A DNA stretch of 64,000 nucleotides from Sphingomonas crusticola (GTDB lineage Bacteria; Pseudomonadota; Alphaproteobacteria; Sphingomonadales; Sphingomonadaceae): positions 2,254,501 to 2,318,500 of the forward strand of contig NZ_QTJP01000001.1 in NCBI RefSeq assembly GCF_003391115.1, written 5' to 3'. Shown in pieces: positions 10,356 to 20,471 of this stretch; the first letter of the stretch is position 1; each line of letters starts with the position of its first letter. Made by a program: the position numbers and the translations under genes. Under the pieces are notes generated by a model. That model was given only the letters and a program-made list of their open reading frames with translations. It searched no databases and was not told where the DNA came from.

Positions 10356-10819
10356 TCGGCAGCGATCTCGCCAGCTTCGCCGCGTCGTTGCCGATGCGCG
10401 GGCGGCTTGCGGGCCTCGACGTCGGGACCAAGACGATCGGTATCGCCATCTGCGATTCGATGTGGACCATCGCCAGCCCGGCCGAGACCATCCGGCGCGC
10501 CAAGTTCAGCGTCGATCGCGCGCTGCTGCGCGAACTTATCGCCAAGCAGCAGGTGAAGGGGCTCGTGATCGGCCTGCCGCTCAACCTTGATGGTAGCGAC
10601 AGCCCGCGCACCCAGTCGGTCCGCGCCTTCGCCCGCAACCTCGCGGAGTTCGCGCTGCCGATCCTGCTGTGGGACGAGCGCTGGTCGACCGCGGCGGTGA
10701 CGCGCACCCTGATCGCCGCCGACGCCAGCCGTTCGCGCCGCGCCGAACTGGTCGACAAGATGGCGGCGGCTTATATCCTGCAGGGCGCGATCGATGCGCT
10801 TGCGTCCGCGCACACTTGA
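10352..10819 (+). CDS. ruvX: Putative pre-16S rRNA nuclease / Holliday junction resolvase-like YqgF
   Basis: A 155-residue RNase H-fold nuclease. The start at 10352 gives [21 protein letters not shown], directly before [14 protein letters not shown] (first catalytic Asp). [22 protein letters not shown] is the family signature, [10 protein letters not shown] holds the conserved Glu of the DEXXS motif, and the C-terminal [14 protein letters not shown] carries the last acidic residue. YqgF proteins mature the 5' end of 16S rRNA; they were first proposed as resolvases. It overlaps the upstream hydrolase gene and precedes pyrB by 34 bases. Confidence 0.95.
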   Translation: MIGSDLASFAASLPMRGRLAGLDVGTKTIGIAICDSMWTIASPAETIRRAKFSVDRALLRELIAKQQVKGLVIGLPLNLDGSDSPRTQSVRAFARNLAEFALPILLWDERWSTAAVTRTLIAADASRSRRAELVDKMAAAYILQGAIDALASAHT

Positions 10820-10853
10820 GCTTCGGGCCGCCCGCGCTTAGGACGCGGCTTTA

Positions 10854-11837
10854 ATGTCCACTTCGCCCCCCCGCCCGAACGATGGCCGCGAAGTGCACCC
10901 GTTTCCCCATCGCCATCTCACCGGCATCTTCGGTCTTCAGCCGCACGAAATCGCATTCCTGCTGGATGAGGCCGAACAATGGGTTGCGCTCAATCGCGGC
11001 ACGGCCAAGCATGATGATCGCCTCGCCGGCCTAACGCTGATCAATGCTTTCTTCGAAAACTCGACGCGCACCTTGTTGTCGTTCGAAATTGCCGGCAAGC
11101 GGCTTGGCGCGGACGTCGTCAACATGGCGGTCGCGCAATCGAGCGTGAAGAAGGGCGAGACGCTGATCGACACCGCGATCACGCTCAATGCGATGCGCGC
11201 CGACATGATCGTCATCCGCCACGACGCGTCGGGTGCGGTCCAGCTGATCGCCGACAAGGTCGACTGCCCGGTATTGAACGCGGGCGACGGGCGGCACGAA
11301 CATCCGACCCAGGCTTTGCTCGACGCGCTCACCATCCGCCGCCGCAAGGGGCGGATCGACGGGTTGATCGTCGCTATTTGCGGCGACGTGCTACACAGCC
11401 GGGTCGCGCGCTCCAACATCCTGGCACTGACCGCACTGGGCGCCGAGGTGCGCGTGGTCGGGCCGCCAACCCTGCTGCCGGGGGCGATCGAGCGGATGGG
11501 CGTGACCCGCTTCACCGATTTCGATGCAGGCCTCGATGGCGCCGACGTCGTGATGATGCTGCGTCTCCAGCGCGAGCGGATGACCGGCGGGTTCGTGCCG
11601 AGCCCGCGCGAATATCACGCACTTTATGGTCTGACCTATGATCGCCTCGCCAAGGCGGCGCCCGATGCCTTGGTGATGCATCCCGGGCCGATGAACCGCG
11701 GTGTCGAAATCGCCAGCAACGTGGCCGACGACCTCGATCGATCCGCCATTACCGAGCAGGTCGAGATGGGCGTGGCGGTGCGCATGGCCTGTCTCGACAT
11801 ATTGACGCGGTCACGTCGCGGAATCGCCGGATGGTGA
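10854..11837 (+). CDS. pyrB: Aspartate carbamoyltransferase catalytic subunit
   Basis: A 327-residue ATCase catalytic chain catalysing carbamoyl phosphate + aspartate to carbamoyl aspartate in pyrimidine synthesis. The carbamoyl-phosphate loop [20 protein letters not shown] is intact, as are [24 protein letters not shown] and the C-terminal [15 protein letters not shown]. No N-terminal PyrI-binding extension is visible. The stop overlaps the start of the next gene, a dihydroorotase-like pyrC', by seven bases, as in the PyrB/PyrC' ATCases of pseudomonads where the inactive partner is structural. Confidence 0.97.
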   Translation: MSTSPPRPNDGREVHPFPHRHLTGIFGLQPHEIAFLLDEAEQWVALNRGTAKHDDRLAGLTLINAFFENSTRTLLSFEIAGKRLGADVVNMAVAQSSVKKGETLIDTAITLNAMRADMIVIRHDASGAVQLIADKVDCPVLNAGDGRHEHPTQALLDALTIRRRKGRIDGLIVAICGDVLHSRVARSNILALTALGAEVRVVGPPTLLPGAIERMGVTRFTDFDAGLDGADVVMMLRLQRERMTGGFVPSPREYHALYGLTYDRLAKAAPDALVMHPGPMNRGVEIASNVADDLDRSAITEQVEMGVAVRMACLDILTRSRRGIAGW

Positions 11838-13054
11838 ACGCGATCGCGATCATGGGCGGCCGGGTCGTCACTACCGATGGCGTCGCCGAAGGCAGCGTGC
11901 TGGTACGCGACGGGCGCATCGCGGCGATCGGCGACTTCCACCCGCCTGCCGACATTCTCCGGATCGAAGCGCATGGCGCGCTGATCGCGCCCGGCCTGGT
12001 CGACGTTGGCGTGTTCGCGATCGATCCCCCCGCTTTTGCCGCAGGCGGCATCACGCGCGCAATGTTGATGCCCGACCGTGCTCAGCCGATCGACACGGTC
12101 GCCTTGGTTCAGCACGCCGCCGCTGCGGGTAAGCCCAAAATCTGGGTCCACCCGCTCGCGGCAGCAACGCGCGGCCTCGCGGGAACGGAGCTCGCCGAGA
12201 TCGGGCTGATGCGCGAAGGCGGTGCGTGCGGGGTTGCCACCGGCCGGCAATGGATTGCCGATTCGGGCGTGATGCATCGCTTGCTCAGTTACGCAGGTGC
12301 ACTGGGCTTACGCACCGTCGTCCATGCAGAGGATTCCGGTCTTGCCGCCGACGCCGTGATGACTGACGGTGAAACCGCGACCCGGCTCGGGCTCGCGGCG
12401 GCGCCCGCGGAGACGGAGGCGCTGGCGGTGGCACGCGATCTGCTGCTGGTTGAAGCGACCGGCGCACCGCTCCACTTCCGTCAGGTTACAACTGCCCGCG
12501 CGCTGGACCTGATCCGCGATGCCAAGAAAAAGAGGCTGCCGGTTAGCTGCGGCATTACGCCCGCGCATCTCTTTCTGGCGGACAGCGCGGTGACGGGCTT
12601 CCGCACATTCGCCCGCCTGTCGCCGCCTTTGCGCGACGAAAACGATCACCAGGCCTGCCTTGTCGCCATTGCCGACGGGACGATCGATGTGATCTGCTCG
12701 GGTCACGATCCGCAAGGGCCGGAAGCCAAGCGTCTGCCGTTCGCCGACGCCGAACCCGGCATGGCCGGCGCGGAGACATTGCTCACACTCGGTATGACCT
12801 TGGTGCGCGACGGTCTGATCTCTTTCGAGCGGCTGTTCGACCTGCTGGCTACTGCGCCAGCGCGACTGTTCGGCCTCCCAGGAGGCGCGCTTGTGGTCGG
12901 GGCGGAAGCGGATCTCATTGTAGTGGATCCCAATTCCCCGTGGAGGATTGAATCGGATAAGATGATTGCAGCGGCGGGGAACACGCCGTTTGACGGGTTG
13001 CCGGTGCAGGGACGAGTGATGCGGACGATCAAGGGTGGAGTATCTATTTTATGA
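11831..13054 (+). CDS. Dihydroorotase-like protein (PyrC'), metal ligands missing
   Basis: A 407-residue amidohydrolase-fold protein in the position of pyrC after pyrB. The N-terminal composite-domain motif [14 protein letters not shown] and the segment [19 protein letters not shown] are recognisable. The H-x-H zinc motif that should follow GLVD is replaced by [13 protein letters not shown] is kept. The second His-containing strand reads [10 protein letters not shown] instead of HLSxxxS, and the catalytic Asp position in the TDHAP-like motif reads SGHDP. It is therefore probably a non-catalytic partner of PyrB, as known for pseudomonad PyrC', and an active dihydroorotase should exist elsewhere in the genome. 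Confidence 0.85.
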   Translation: MVNAIAIMGGRVVTTDGVAEGSVLVRDGRIAAIGDFHPPADILRIEAHGALIAPGLVDVGVFAIDPPAFAAGGITRAMLMPDRAQPIDTVALVQHAAAAGKPKIWVHPLAAATRGLAGTELAEIGLMREGGACGVATGRQWIADSGVMHRLLSYAGALGLRTVVHAEDSGLAADAVMTDGETATRLGLAAAPAETEALAVARDLLLVEATGAPLHFRQVTTARALDLIRDAKKKRLPVSCGITPAHLFLADSAVTGFRTFARLSPPLRDENDHQACLVAIADGTIDVICSGHDPQGPEAKRLPFADAEPGMAGAETLLTLGMTLVRDGLISFERLFDLLATAPARLFGLPGGALVVGAEADLIVVDPNSPWRIESDKMIAAAGNTPFDGLPVQGRVMRTIKGGVSIL

Positions 13055-13920
13055 AGCGGGTGGCGCTGGCGCTCTTGCTGGCGGTCGCGACCAGTAGCGC
13101 CGCTGCGCCTGCCGCGCCGGAATTGCGAGCCTTGCAAGCCAAGGCACAGACTGGCGACGCGAATGCCCAATTTGCCATAGCCGAAGCCTATCGCACGGGC
13201 CGGGGTGTGACCGCGGATCCCGAAACCGCGATTATGTGGTATCGGCGGGCCGCCAGTCAGGGCCATGTCCGCGCGAGCGAGGAATTGGGTTTCGCCCTGT
13301 TCGCGCATGGCGACCGGCGCGAGGCGATGCCCTATGTAGAAAAAGCCGCTGCGCGGGGCGACGCGCGCGCTTTGTATCTGCTCGGCACCGCGCATTTCAA
13401 CGGCGACTACGCGACCCGCGATTGGCCGCTCGCTTATGCGCAGACGATGCGAGCCGCGTCGTCGGGCCTGCCTGCCGCGCAGCGCAATCTTGAATTGATG
13501 GATCGATATCTGCTCCCGGCCGACAAGGCACAGGCTGATCAGATCCTGGCGACCCTGCCGGCGGTGCGCATCCTTCCTCCGGCGGCACCTGCCACGCCGC
13601 CCCAATCGGTCGCTGCAAAATCGCAGCCGAAAGCAAAGTCACCGCTCGCAGCGGCAGCTTCGGCATCTGGCCCCACCCGGTCGGCCTCGGGCCCCTGGAA
13701 GGTTCAACTCGGCGCGTTCGGCTCGGCCGATCGGGCGCGCGCCCAGTGGACGACCGTGGCGGCCAAGGCACCTCGCCTTGCAACCTATGACCAGCGCGTC
13801 GTGCCATGGAAATCGGTGCAGCGCCTCCAGGCCTGGGGGATTGCCAGCAGGTCGGACGCGGAGGCGCTGTGCAAGCAGGTTCGGGCCGCGGGTGGCCAGT
13901 GCCTGATCGTCACCCCGTAA
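13051..13920 (+). CDS. Exported Sel1-repeat and SPOR-domain protein
   Basis: A 289-residue protein with a signal peptide ([21 protein letters not shown]). Residues about 25-155 hold Sel1/TPR-like repeats (GDANAQFAIAEAYRTGRGV, DPETAIMWYRRAASQG, GDARALYLLGTAHFNGD). A Pro/Ala/Ser-rich linker follows, then a SPOR domain at about 215-289 (WKVQLGAFGSADRARAQW ... LCKQVRAAGGQCLIV) of the kind that binds denuded septal peptidoglycan. A periplasmic or envelope role around division is likely. The start overlaps the pyrC' stop by four bases (ATGA), so it is the distal gene of the ruvX-pyrB-pyrC' series. Confidence 0.88.
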   Translation: MKRVALALLLAVATSSAAAPAAPELRALQAKAQTGDANAQFAIAEAYRTGRGVTADPETAIMWYRRAASQGHVRASEELGFALFAHGDRREAMPYVEKAAARGDARALYLLGTAHFNGDYATRDWPLAYAQTMRAASSGLPAAQRNLELMDRYLLPADKAQADQILATLPAVRILPPAAPATPPQSVAAKSQPKAKSPLAAAASASGPTRSASGPWKVQLGAFGSADRARAQWTTVAAKAPRLATYDQRVVPWKSVQRLQAWGIASRSDAEALCKQVRAAGGQCLIVTP

Positions 13921-13927
13921 AGCGGGA

Positions 13928-14812
13928 TTACTCGACCCAGTCGGCTCGGCGATAGCCCTGCGCATAGAGCAAGGTGGTGAGGTCGCCATGCTCGATCCGC
14001 GCTGCCGCGGCGGCGGCGGTCTTGGGCTTGGCATGATAGGCCACGCCGAGCCCCGCCTCCTCAATCATGGGGATGTCGTTGGCACCATCACCCACCGCAA
14101 GCGTCTCCTCGCGCAGCAGCCCTAGGGCTTCACGCTCGGCGATCAGCGTGTCGCGCTTGGTCCCAGCACCGACGATCGGGCGGGACACAGTGCCATTTAG
14201 CACGCCGCCACCGATCCCGAGATGGTTGGACAGCGCGCGATCGAACCCGATCGACTCGGCAACCCGATCGGCAAAAACCGTGAAGCCGCCGGAAACCAGA
14301 ACGGTTCGTGCCCCATAGGCCTTCATCGTCTGGATTAGGGCCCGGGCGCCCGGGATCAGCCTGACTCGCTCGGCGCGGCAGCGATCGATCGCCGCTTCGT
14401 CCAGACCTTTCAGAAGGGCGACGCGTGCATCGAGTGCCGCCTCGAAATCCAGTTCGCCGCGCATTGCCCGCTCAGTCACTTCGGCGATCTGCGGCTTGAT
14501 GCCGGCATAATCGGCGAGCTCGTCAATGCACTCGATCGTGATCATGGTCGAATCCATGTCGGCGATAAGCAGCTTCTTGGCGCGCCGGGACGCGCTTTGC
14601 GCCACGATGTCGACACCCGGCAGCAAGCCTTCCAGCGCGGCGCGGGCGCCTGCTCGGTCGGTCCGGCCGAACGGCAGATCCGCGGCAATACCCTCGTCGA
14701 TCCAGACGGCTTGCCCGGGGATCGCGCCGATGCCGGCAAGCGCGTCCCGGGCGATGTCGATATCGGCGGAGGACAGCTCCCCGTTCGATGCTATCAAAGT
14801 CGCAATGTCCAC
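13928..14812 (-). CDS. serB: Phosphoserine phosphatase
   Basis: A HAD-superfamily enzyme making serine from phosphoserine. Motif I is [20 protein letters not shown], motif II is [15 protein letters not shown], the Lys of motif III lies in [14 protein letters not shown], and motif IV is [15 protein letters not shown]. The GTG at 14812 (then [12 protein letters not shown]) gives 294 residues and fits the family; an ATG at 14848 is possible. The gene diverges from miaA and their 5' ends overlap by 8 bases with the GTG start, or 44 with the longer one. It ends eight bases from the convergent SPOR gene. Confidence 0.95.
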   Translation of the reverse strand: MDIATLIASNGELSSADIDIARDALAGIGAIPGQAVWIDEGIAADLPFGRTDRAGARAALEGLLPGVDIVAQSASRRAKKLLIADMDSTMITIECIDELADYAGIKPQIAEVTERAMRGELDFEAALDARVALLKGLDEAAIDRCRAERVRLIPGARALIQTMKAYGARTVLVSGGFTVFADRVAESIGFDRALSNHLGIGGGVLNGTVSRPIVGAGTKRDTLIAEREALGLLREETLAVGDGANDIPMIEEAGLGVAYHAKPKTAAAAAARIEHGDLTTLLYAQGYRRADWVE

Positions 14813-15671
14813 GTCGCACCCTTCGGATCGGCCCAGGCTCGCGCTCATCGCAGGGCCGACCGCGAGCGGCAAGTCGGCGCGCGCATTGGAACTGGCCGAG
14901 CGCGAATCCGGCACGGTCATCAATGCCGACGCCAGCCAGGTCTATCGCGACCTTCTGATCCTAAGCGCGCGGCCGACGCCCGAAGAGGAGGCGCGTGCGC
15001 CGCATCGGCTATTCGGGCATCGCGATGGTGCGATACCTTGTTCGGCGGCGGATTGGGCGATGGAGGCGAAGGCCGCGATCGCGGAAGCGCACGCTGCCGG
15101 CCGGTTGCCGATCCTGGTTGGCGGTACCGGCCTCTATATACGGACATTGCTCGATGGCATCGCACCCGTCCCTCCCATCGATCCCGCCGTACGGCAGCGG
15201 GTTCGCGCCCTAGCCGCGGCGGACGCCCGTTCCGCTCTTGCGTCCGAGGATCCACCAGCTGCGGCTCGCCTTCATCCGAACGATACAACGCGTCTTCATC
15301 GCGCACTGGAGGTAATACGCAGCACCGGACAGTCCATCTTGGCCTGGCGCGAAGCGCGGGCCGGCGGCATGCGCGACCAAGTCTTGCTGGATGTGCAAAA
15401 GGTCGAGCGGCCAATCGCTGAGCTCTACGCGCGGTGCGACGCGCGCGTCGATCAGATGATCGCGTCGGGGGCGATCGATGAAGTGGCGGCGCTGCTCGGG
15501 CGGAGGTTGGATCCTGCGCTGCCGGTCATGCGGGCGATCGGTGTCAGCCAGCTCGGCGGATATCTGGACGGATCGATTGCGCTGGAAGAGGCGGTCGGCT
15601 CGATCAAGCAGGCGACGCGCAATTATGCTAAGCGCCAGGCGACGTGGCTCCGGCACCAACTGCAAGGTTGA
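14805..15671 (+). CDS. miaA: tRNA dimethylallyltransferase
   Basis: MiaA (288 residues) transfers an isoprenyl group to A37 of tRNAs that read UNN codons. The P-loop-like [15 protein letters not shown] is followed by [25 protein letters not shown], the [14 protein letters not shown] region and the C-terminal [14 protein letters not shown], all family signatures. The ATG at 14805 is chosen because it places the P-loop near residue 16; longer frames upstream run into antisense serB. Confidence 0.96.
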   Translation: MSTSHPSDRPRLALIAGPTASGKSARALELAERESGTVINADASQVYRDLLILSARPTPEEEARAPHRLFGHRDGAIPCSAADWAMEAKAAIAEAHAAGRLPILVGGTGLYIRTLLDGIAPVPPIDPAVRQRVRALAAADARSALASEDPPAAARLHPNDTTRLHRALEVIRSTGQSILAWREARAGGMRDQVLLDVQKVERPIAELYARCDARVDQMIASGAIDEVAALLGRRLDPALPVMRAIGVSQLGGYLDGSIALEEAVGSIKQATRNYAKRQATWLRHQLQG

Positions 15672-15752
15672 AGAAAGATGCTTACATTACCCAGCAAAAG
15701 AAATAAAGTTGCGCGCAGCATCGCCTAATGGAAATAAAAAGATGCAGGCAGG

Positions 15753-15781
15753 TTGACAGCCACAGCGCCTGCGATTAACCG
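15753..15781 (+). promoter_or_regulatory. Possible ilvB promoter
   Basis: A consensus -35 TTGACA at 15753-15758 is followed, 17 bases later, by the weak -10 TAACCG at 15776-15781. It would give a very short leader before ilvB. The -10 is poor, so this is tentative. The rest of 15672-15796 is AT-rich compared with its surroundings and shows no convincing attenuator hairpin. Confidence 0.3.
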
Positions 15782-15796
15782 CGCCGCTCCTCACAA

Positions 15797-17551
15797 ATGA
15801 GCAGCATCATGGCCCAGGAACGTACCGGCGCGGACATTTTGATTGAAACGCTGACCGAGCTCGGCGTCGAGGTCGTATTCGGCTATCCCGGTGGCGCGGT
15901 GCTGCCGATCTATGATGCGATTTTCCGCCAGGATCGGATTCGTCACATCCTCGTCCGCCAGGAAGGCGGCGCAGCGCATGCTGCCGAAGGCTATGCCCGC
16001 TCCACCGGCAAGCCCGGCGTCGTGCTTGTGACCTCCGGCCCGGGCGCGACCAATGCGGTCACCGGCATCACCGACGCGCTGATGGACTCGATCCCGATGG
16101 TGGTGATCACCGGCCAGGTGCCGACGGCCTTGATCGGCTCGGACGCGTTCCAGGAATGCGACACGGTCGGCATCACCCGCCACTGCACCAAGCAGAATTA
16201 CCTGGTGAAGGATCCCGCCGAGTTGGAAGGGGTCATCCGCGAGGCATTCCGGATCGCGACCACCGGCCGCCCCGGCCCGGTGCTGATCGATCTGCCCAAG
16301 GATGTGCAGGTCGCGGCGACCGCCAGTAACGTATTGCGCAAGAGTCTCGGCTACCAGCCGCAGACAGAACCCGATGCGCATGCGATCGAAAGCGCGGTGG
16401 AGATGATCGCTGCCGCGGAACGCCCGATCTTCTACACCGGTGGCGGGATCATCAATTCGGGGCCCGCCGCCAGCGAGGCGCTGCGCACGCTGGTGAAGCT
16501 CACTGGTGCGCCGGTGACTTCGACCCTGATGGGCCTTGGCGCGTTGCCGGCCTCCTCGCCGAAATGGCTCGGCATGCTCGGCATGCACGGCACTTACGAA
16601 GCCAATCATGCGATGAACAAGGCCGACCTGATCGTCGCGCTCGGTGCGCGTTTCGACGATCGCGTCACCGGCCGGCTGGACGCCTTCGCCCCGCACGCGC
16701 GCAAGATCCACGTCGACATCGATCGTTCCTCGATCAACAAGATCGTGTCGGCGGAGCTTGGCATCGTCAGCGATGTCGGCCGTGCCATCGAGGCGATGAT
16801 CGCGGTATGGCAGCAGCGCGGCCATCAGGCAGCCGATCTTTCCGACTGGTTCGCTCAGATCGATCAATGGCGGGCGAAGCGTAGTCTCGATTTCCCCAGC
16901 TCCAGCAAGGAGATCATGCCGCAGCTGGCGATCCAGCGGCTGTGGGAGGCAACCAAGCATCGCGCGCCGATCATCTCGACCGAGGTCGGTCAGCATCAGA
17001 TGTGGGCCGCCCAGCATTTCAACTTCGAAGACCCCAACAAATGGCTGACCTCGGGTGGACTCGGCACGATGGGCTATGGCCTGCCGGCCGCGATCGGCGC
17101 GCAGATCGGCAATCCCGATGCGCTCGTGATCGACATCGCCGGCGAGGCCTCGATCATGATGAACATCCAGGAGATGTCGACGGCGACCCAATATGAGCTG
17201 CCGGTCAAGGTATTCATCCTCAACAACGAATATATGGGCATGGTCCGCCAGTGGCAGGACCTGACCTATCAAGGGCGCCATTCGCACAGCTATTCGGAAG
17301 CCTTGCCCGATTTCGTCAAGCTTGCGGAAGCCTATGGCTGGAAGGGCATGCGCATCGAGAAGCCGGATGCGCTCGACGACGGCATCGCCGAGATGCTGGC
17401 CTACAATGGCCCGGTGATGGTCGATTGCCGCGTGGCCAAGCTCGCCAATTGCTTCCCGATGATCCCGTCGGGCGCGGCGCATACGGATATGATCCTGCAG
17501 GCTAACGAGGTCTCCGGCGAAATGGACGACGAGGCCAAGGCGCTGGTCTAG
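15797..17551 (+). CDS. ilvB: Acetolactate synthase large (catalytic) subunit
   Basis: Thiamine-diphosphate- and FAD-dependent enzyme of 584 residues making acetolactate or acetohydroxybutyrate for valine, leucine and isoleucine. GYPGGAVLPIYDAI opens the Pyr domain, and the TPP-activating Glu lies in LVRQEGGAAHAAEGYA. The FAD domain shows RFDDRVTGRLDAFAP. The TPP/metal motif reads IAGEASIMMNIQEM with Glu where many family members have Asp, which I believe is usual in alphaproteobacteria. A second ATG 12 bases on (MAQERTG) is an alternative start. It is first gene of ilvB-ilvN-ilvC. Confidence 0.97.
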   Translation: MSSIMAQERTGADILIETLTELGVEVVFGYPGGAVLPIYDAIFRQDRIRHILVRQEGGAAHAAEGYARSTGKPGVVLVTSGPGATNAVTGITDALMDSIPMVVITGQVPTALIGSDAFQECDTVGITRHCTKQNYLVKDPAELEGVIREAFRIATTGRPGPVLIDLPKDVQVAATASNVLRKSLGYQPQTEPDAHAIESAVEMIAAAERPIFYTGGGIINSGPAASEALRTLVKLTGAPVTSTLMGLGALPASSPKWLGMLGMHGTYEANHAMNKADLIVALGARFDDRVTGRLDAFAPHARKIHVDIDRSSINKIVSAELGIVSDVGRAIEAMIAVWQQRGHQAADLSDWFAQIDQWRAKRSLDFPSSSKEIMPQLAIQRLWEATKHRAPIISTEVGQHQMWAAQHFNFEDPNKWLTSGGLGTMGYGLPAAIGAQIGNPDALVIDIAGEASIMMNIQEMSTATQYELPVKVFILNNEYMGMVRQWQDLTYQGRHSHSYSEALPDFVKLAEAYGWKGMRIEKPDALDDGIAEMLAYNGPVMVDCRVAKLANCFPMIPSGAAHTDMILQANEVSGEMDDEAKALV

Positions 17552-17592
17552 GCGCCTGCCGCCCGGCACTTTTCCCTCCCGCAGGAACGAAC

Positions 17593-18108
17593 ATGCATAT
17601 CCGCACCGAAGCCAATGAGCGTCACACGCTCTCCGTCACCGTGGCCAACGAGCCCGGCATTCTCGCGCGCATCGCGGGGATGTTCGCCGGGCGGGGCTAT
17701 AATATCGAAAGCCTGACGGTCGCCGAGGTGACGGAGGACGAAACGGTCAGCCGCATCACCATCGTCACGTCTGGACCGCCGCTCGTGATCGAGCAGATCA
17801 TCGCGCAACTCGACCGGCTGCCCCCGGTCCACCGCGTCCACGATCTCACCGCCGAAGGTCCGCACGTCGAGCGGGAGCTCGCGCTGGTCAAGGTCAAGGG
17901 CACGGGCGACCACCGTATCGAGGCGCTGCGCCTGGCCGAAGTATATCGCGCCCGCGTGGTCGATGCGACCATCTCCAGCTTCGTGTTCGAGGTTACCGGG
18001 GGCACCGACAAGATCGATAAATTCCTCGAGCTGATGCGCGAGGTTGGCCTGGTGGAGGTCGCGCGCACCGGCGTCGCCGCGATCACCCGCGGCCACCATA
18101 CATTCTGA
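17593..18108 (+). CDS. ilvN: Acetolactate synthase small (regulatory) subunit
   Basis: A 171-residue regulatory subunit that stimulates IlvB and confers valine inhibition. An N-terminal ACT domain is clear (HTLSVTVANEPGILARIAGM, FAGRGYNIESLTVAEV with the Gly-rich effector loop). The ALS_ss C-terminal domain follows (RELALVKVKGTG, ISSFVFEVTGGTDKIDKFL). It lies 41 bases after ilvB, preceded by CAGGAACG. Confidence 0.97.
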   Translation: MHIRTEANERHTLSVTVANEPGILARIAGMFAGRGYNIESLTVAEVTEDETVSRITIVTSGPPLVIEQIIAQLDRLPPVHRVHDLTAEGPHVERELALVKVKGTGDHRIEALRLAEVYRARVVDATISSFVFEVTGGTDKIDKFLELMREVGLVEVARTGVAAITRGHHTF

Positions 18109-19155
<1,047 letters not shown>

Positions 19156-19169
19156 CCTTTTGCCGGCAC

Positions 19170-19195
19170 GGGGCGCCCTCGACCACGGGCGCTCC
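19170..19195 (+). terminator. Hairpin downstream of ilvC
   Basis: GGGGCGCCC and GGGCGCTCC can form a nine-base stem with one G-T pair over an eight-base loop, 15 bases after the ilvC stop. No T-run follows, so it is either a weak or factor-assisted terminator or an mRNA-protecting hairpin. Confidence 0.4.
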
Positions 19196-19233
19196 GCTCT
19201 GTGGAACATGGTCTGGCCGATCCGCCGCGAAGC

Positions 19234-19289
19234 TGATAGCGCTCTCTCTTGACTCCGCCGCATTGCGCGGCGATTTGGTAGCGCTAACA
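19234..19289 (+). promoter_or_regulatory. xylX promoter region with two LacI/XylR-type operator motifs
   Basis: TGGTAGCGCTAACA at 19276-19289 is a near-palindrome centred on AGCGCT. Its reverse complement matches, from memory, the operator motif reported at the Caulobacter xylX promoter. A second core, TGATAGCGCTCTC at 19234-19246, is centred 42 bases upstream, about four helical turns. A -35-like TTGACT stands at 19249-19254; the -10 is unclear. The same CGCTAACA core recurs before manD and the TonB receptor. Binding by the LacI-type regulator at 27060-28151 is an inference. Confidence 0.65.
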
Positions 19290-19314
19290 AGAAGCGCGCG
19301 GAGAGGGACGGCAG

Positions 19315-20457
19315 ATGAATGTTTTCGCGCCGGCGGAAATGCTGGCGGAGGACTGGCGGGACGGGCTGTTCCTTGGCCGGATCGAAACAACGGAAGGTCC
19401 CACGCCGGTATTGCTTCAGGGTGGTATCCTGCATGACATGAGCCGGGTCGCGCCCACCGCAGCGCAATTGGTTGCAGATCGCGCGTTCGATGCGTCTGCG
19501 GGGAAGGCGCTGGGCGACCTCCGCGATTACTCCTTATCCGCCGCCGGCACGCCGCGCCTGCTCAGCCCGGTCGATCTGCAATGCGTCAAGGCGGCGGGGG
19601 TGACCTTCGCAGTATCTGCGGTCGAACGCGTGATCGAAGAGCGCGCGCGCGGCGACGCCGGCAAGGCTGCTGAAGTCCGCGCCATGCTCGAAGGACGGAT
19701 CGGCGGTGGCATCCGGGGTCTCAAGCCGGGATCTCCGGAGGCGGTGGCGCTCAAGCAGGCGCTGATCGACGAGGGCATGTGGTCGCAATATCTCGAGGTC
19801 GCGATCGGCCCGGATGCGGAGATATTCACCAAATCGCCGGTGCTCTCGACCGTCGGCTGGGGCGCCGAGATCGGTGTGCGTTCGGATTCGTCCTGGAACA
19901 ATCCCGAACCGGAAATCGCCATCCTCGCGGACAGCCATGGCGAGCCGGTCGGCGCCAGCCTCGGCAACGACGTCAATCTGCGCGATTTCGAAGGCCGCTC
20001 CGCGCTGCTGCTGGGCAAGGCCAAGGACAATAATGCCTCCTGTTCGCTCGGGCCGTTTGTGCGGCTGTTCGACCAAAGCTTCACGATGGACGATGTCCGC
20101 ACCGCCGAAGTCGATCTGCTGATTGAGGGCGAAGACGGCTATGTGCTCAAGGGGCATAGCTCGATGCGCGAGATCAGCCGCGATCCGACCGACCTAGTCG
20201 AACAGGCGATGAGCGAGCATCATTATCCGGACGGCTACATCCTGTTCCTGGGCACCCTGTTCGCACCCACACAGGACCGCGACGATCCTGGTCGTGGGTT
20301 CACGCACAAGGTCGGCGACATCGTGTCTATTTCGACGCCGAAGCTGGGGCGTCTGGTAAATCGTGTGACACACTCCAAATCAGCGGCACCGTGGACGCTC
20401 GGCATATCCGGGCTGATGCAGAATCTCGTTTCGCGCGGGCTTATCGGCGCGCGCTAG
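19315..20457 (+). CDS. xylX: 2-keto-3-deoxy-xylonate dehydratase, FAH family
   Basis: A 380-residue fumarylacetoacetate-hydrolase-fold enzyme that dehydrates 2-keto-3-deoxy-D-xylonate to 2-oxoglutarate semialdehyde in the Weimberg pathway. Segments LLSPVDLQCVKAAGVTFAVS, VIEERARGDAGKA, WSQYLEVAIGPDAEIFTK, SWNNPEPEIAILADS and GNDVNLRDFEGRSALLL agree closely with my recollection of Caulobacter XylX. E and D metal ligands of the family fall in NNPEPE and GNDVNLRD. The ATG at 19315 has a GAGAGGGACGG ribosome site. It leads the xylX-A-B-C-transporter operon and sits directly behind the XylR-type operators. Confidence 0.93.
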   Translation: MNVFAPAEMLAEDWRDGLFLGRIETTEGPTPVLLQGGILHDMSRVAPTAAQLVADRAFDASAGKALGDLRDYSLSAAGTPRLLSPVDLQCVKAAGVTFAVSAVERVIEERARGDAGKAAEVRAMLEGRIGGGIRGLKPGSPEAVALKQALIDEGMWSQYLEVAIGPDAEIFTKSPVLSTVGWGAEIGVRSDSSWNNPEPEIAILADSHGEPVGASLGNDVNLRDFEGRSALLLGKAKDNNASCSLGPFVRLFDQSFTMDDVRTAEVDLLIEGEDGYVLKGHSSMREISRDPTDLVEQAMSEHHYPDGYILFLGTLFAPTQDRDDPGRGFTHKVGDIVSISTPKLGRLVNRVTHSKSAAPWTLGISGLMQNLVSRGLIGAR

Positions 20458-20471
20458 CAAGGCAGAGAAAC

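Noticed and set aside
15678-15728. A 16-codon ORF ahead of ilvB as a leader peptide for attenuation.
   Set aside because: It lacks a run of Leu, Val or Ile codons, and no alternative hairpins or terminator follow it.
15791-17569. A 592-codon open frame antisense to ilvB, and similarly long ones antisense to tig (2792-4210), gatA (6931-8898) and the TonB receptor (30080-31531).
   Set aside because: They mirror conserved genes codon for codon, have no ribosome sites or family motifs, and are the expected shadows in GC-rich DNA.
19170-19195. A full rho-independent terminator after ilvC.
   Set aside because: The stem is sound but no T-run follows, so it is listed only as a weak candidate.
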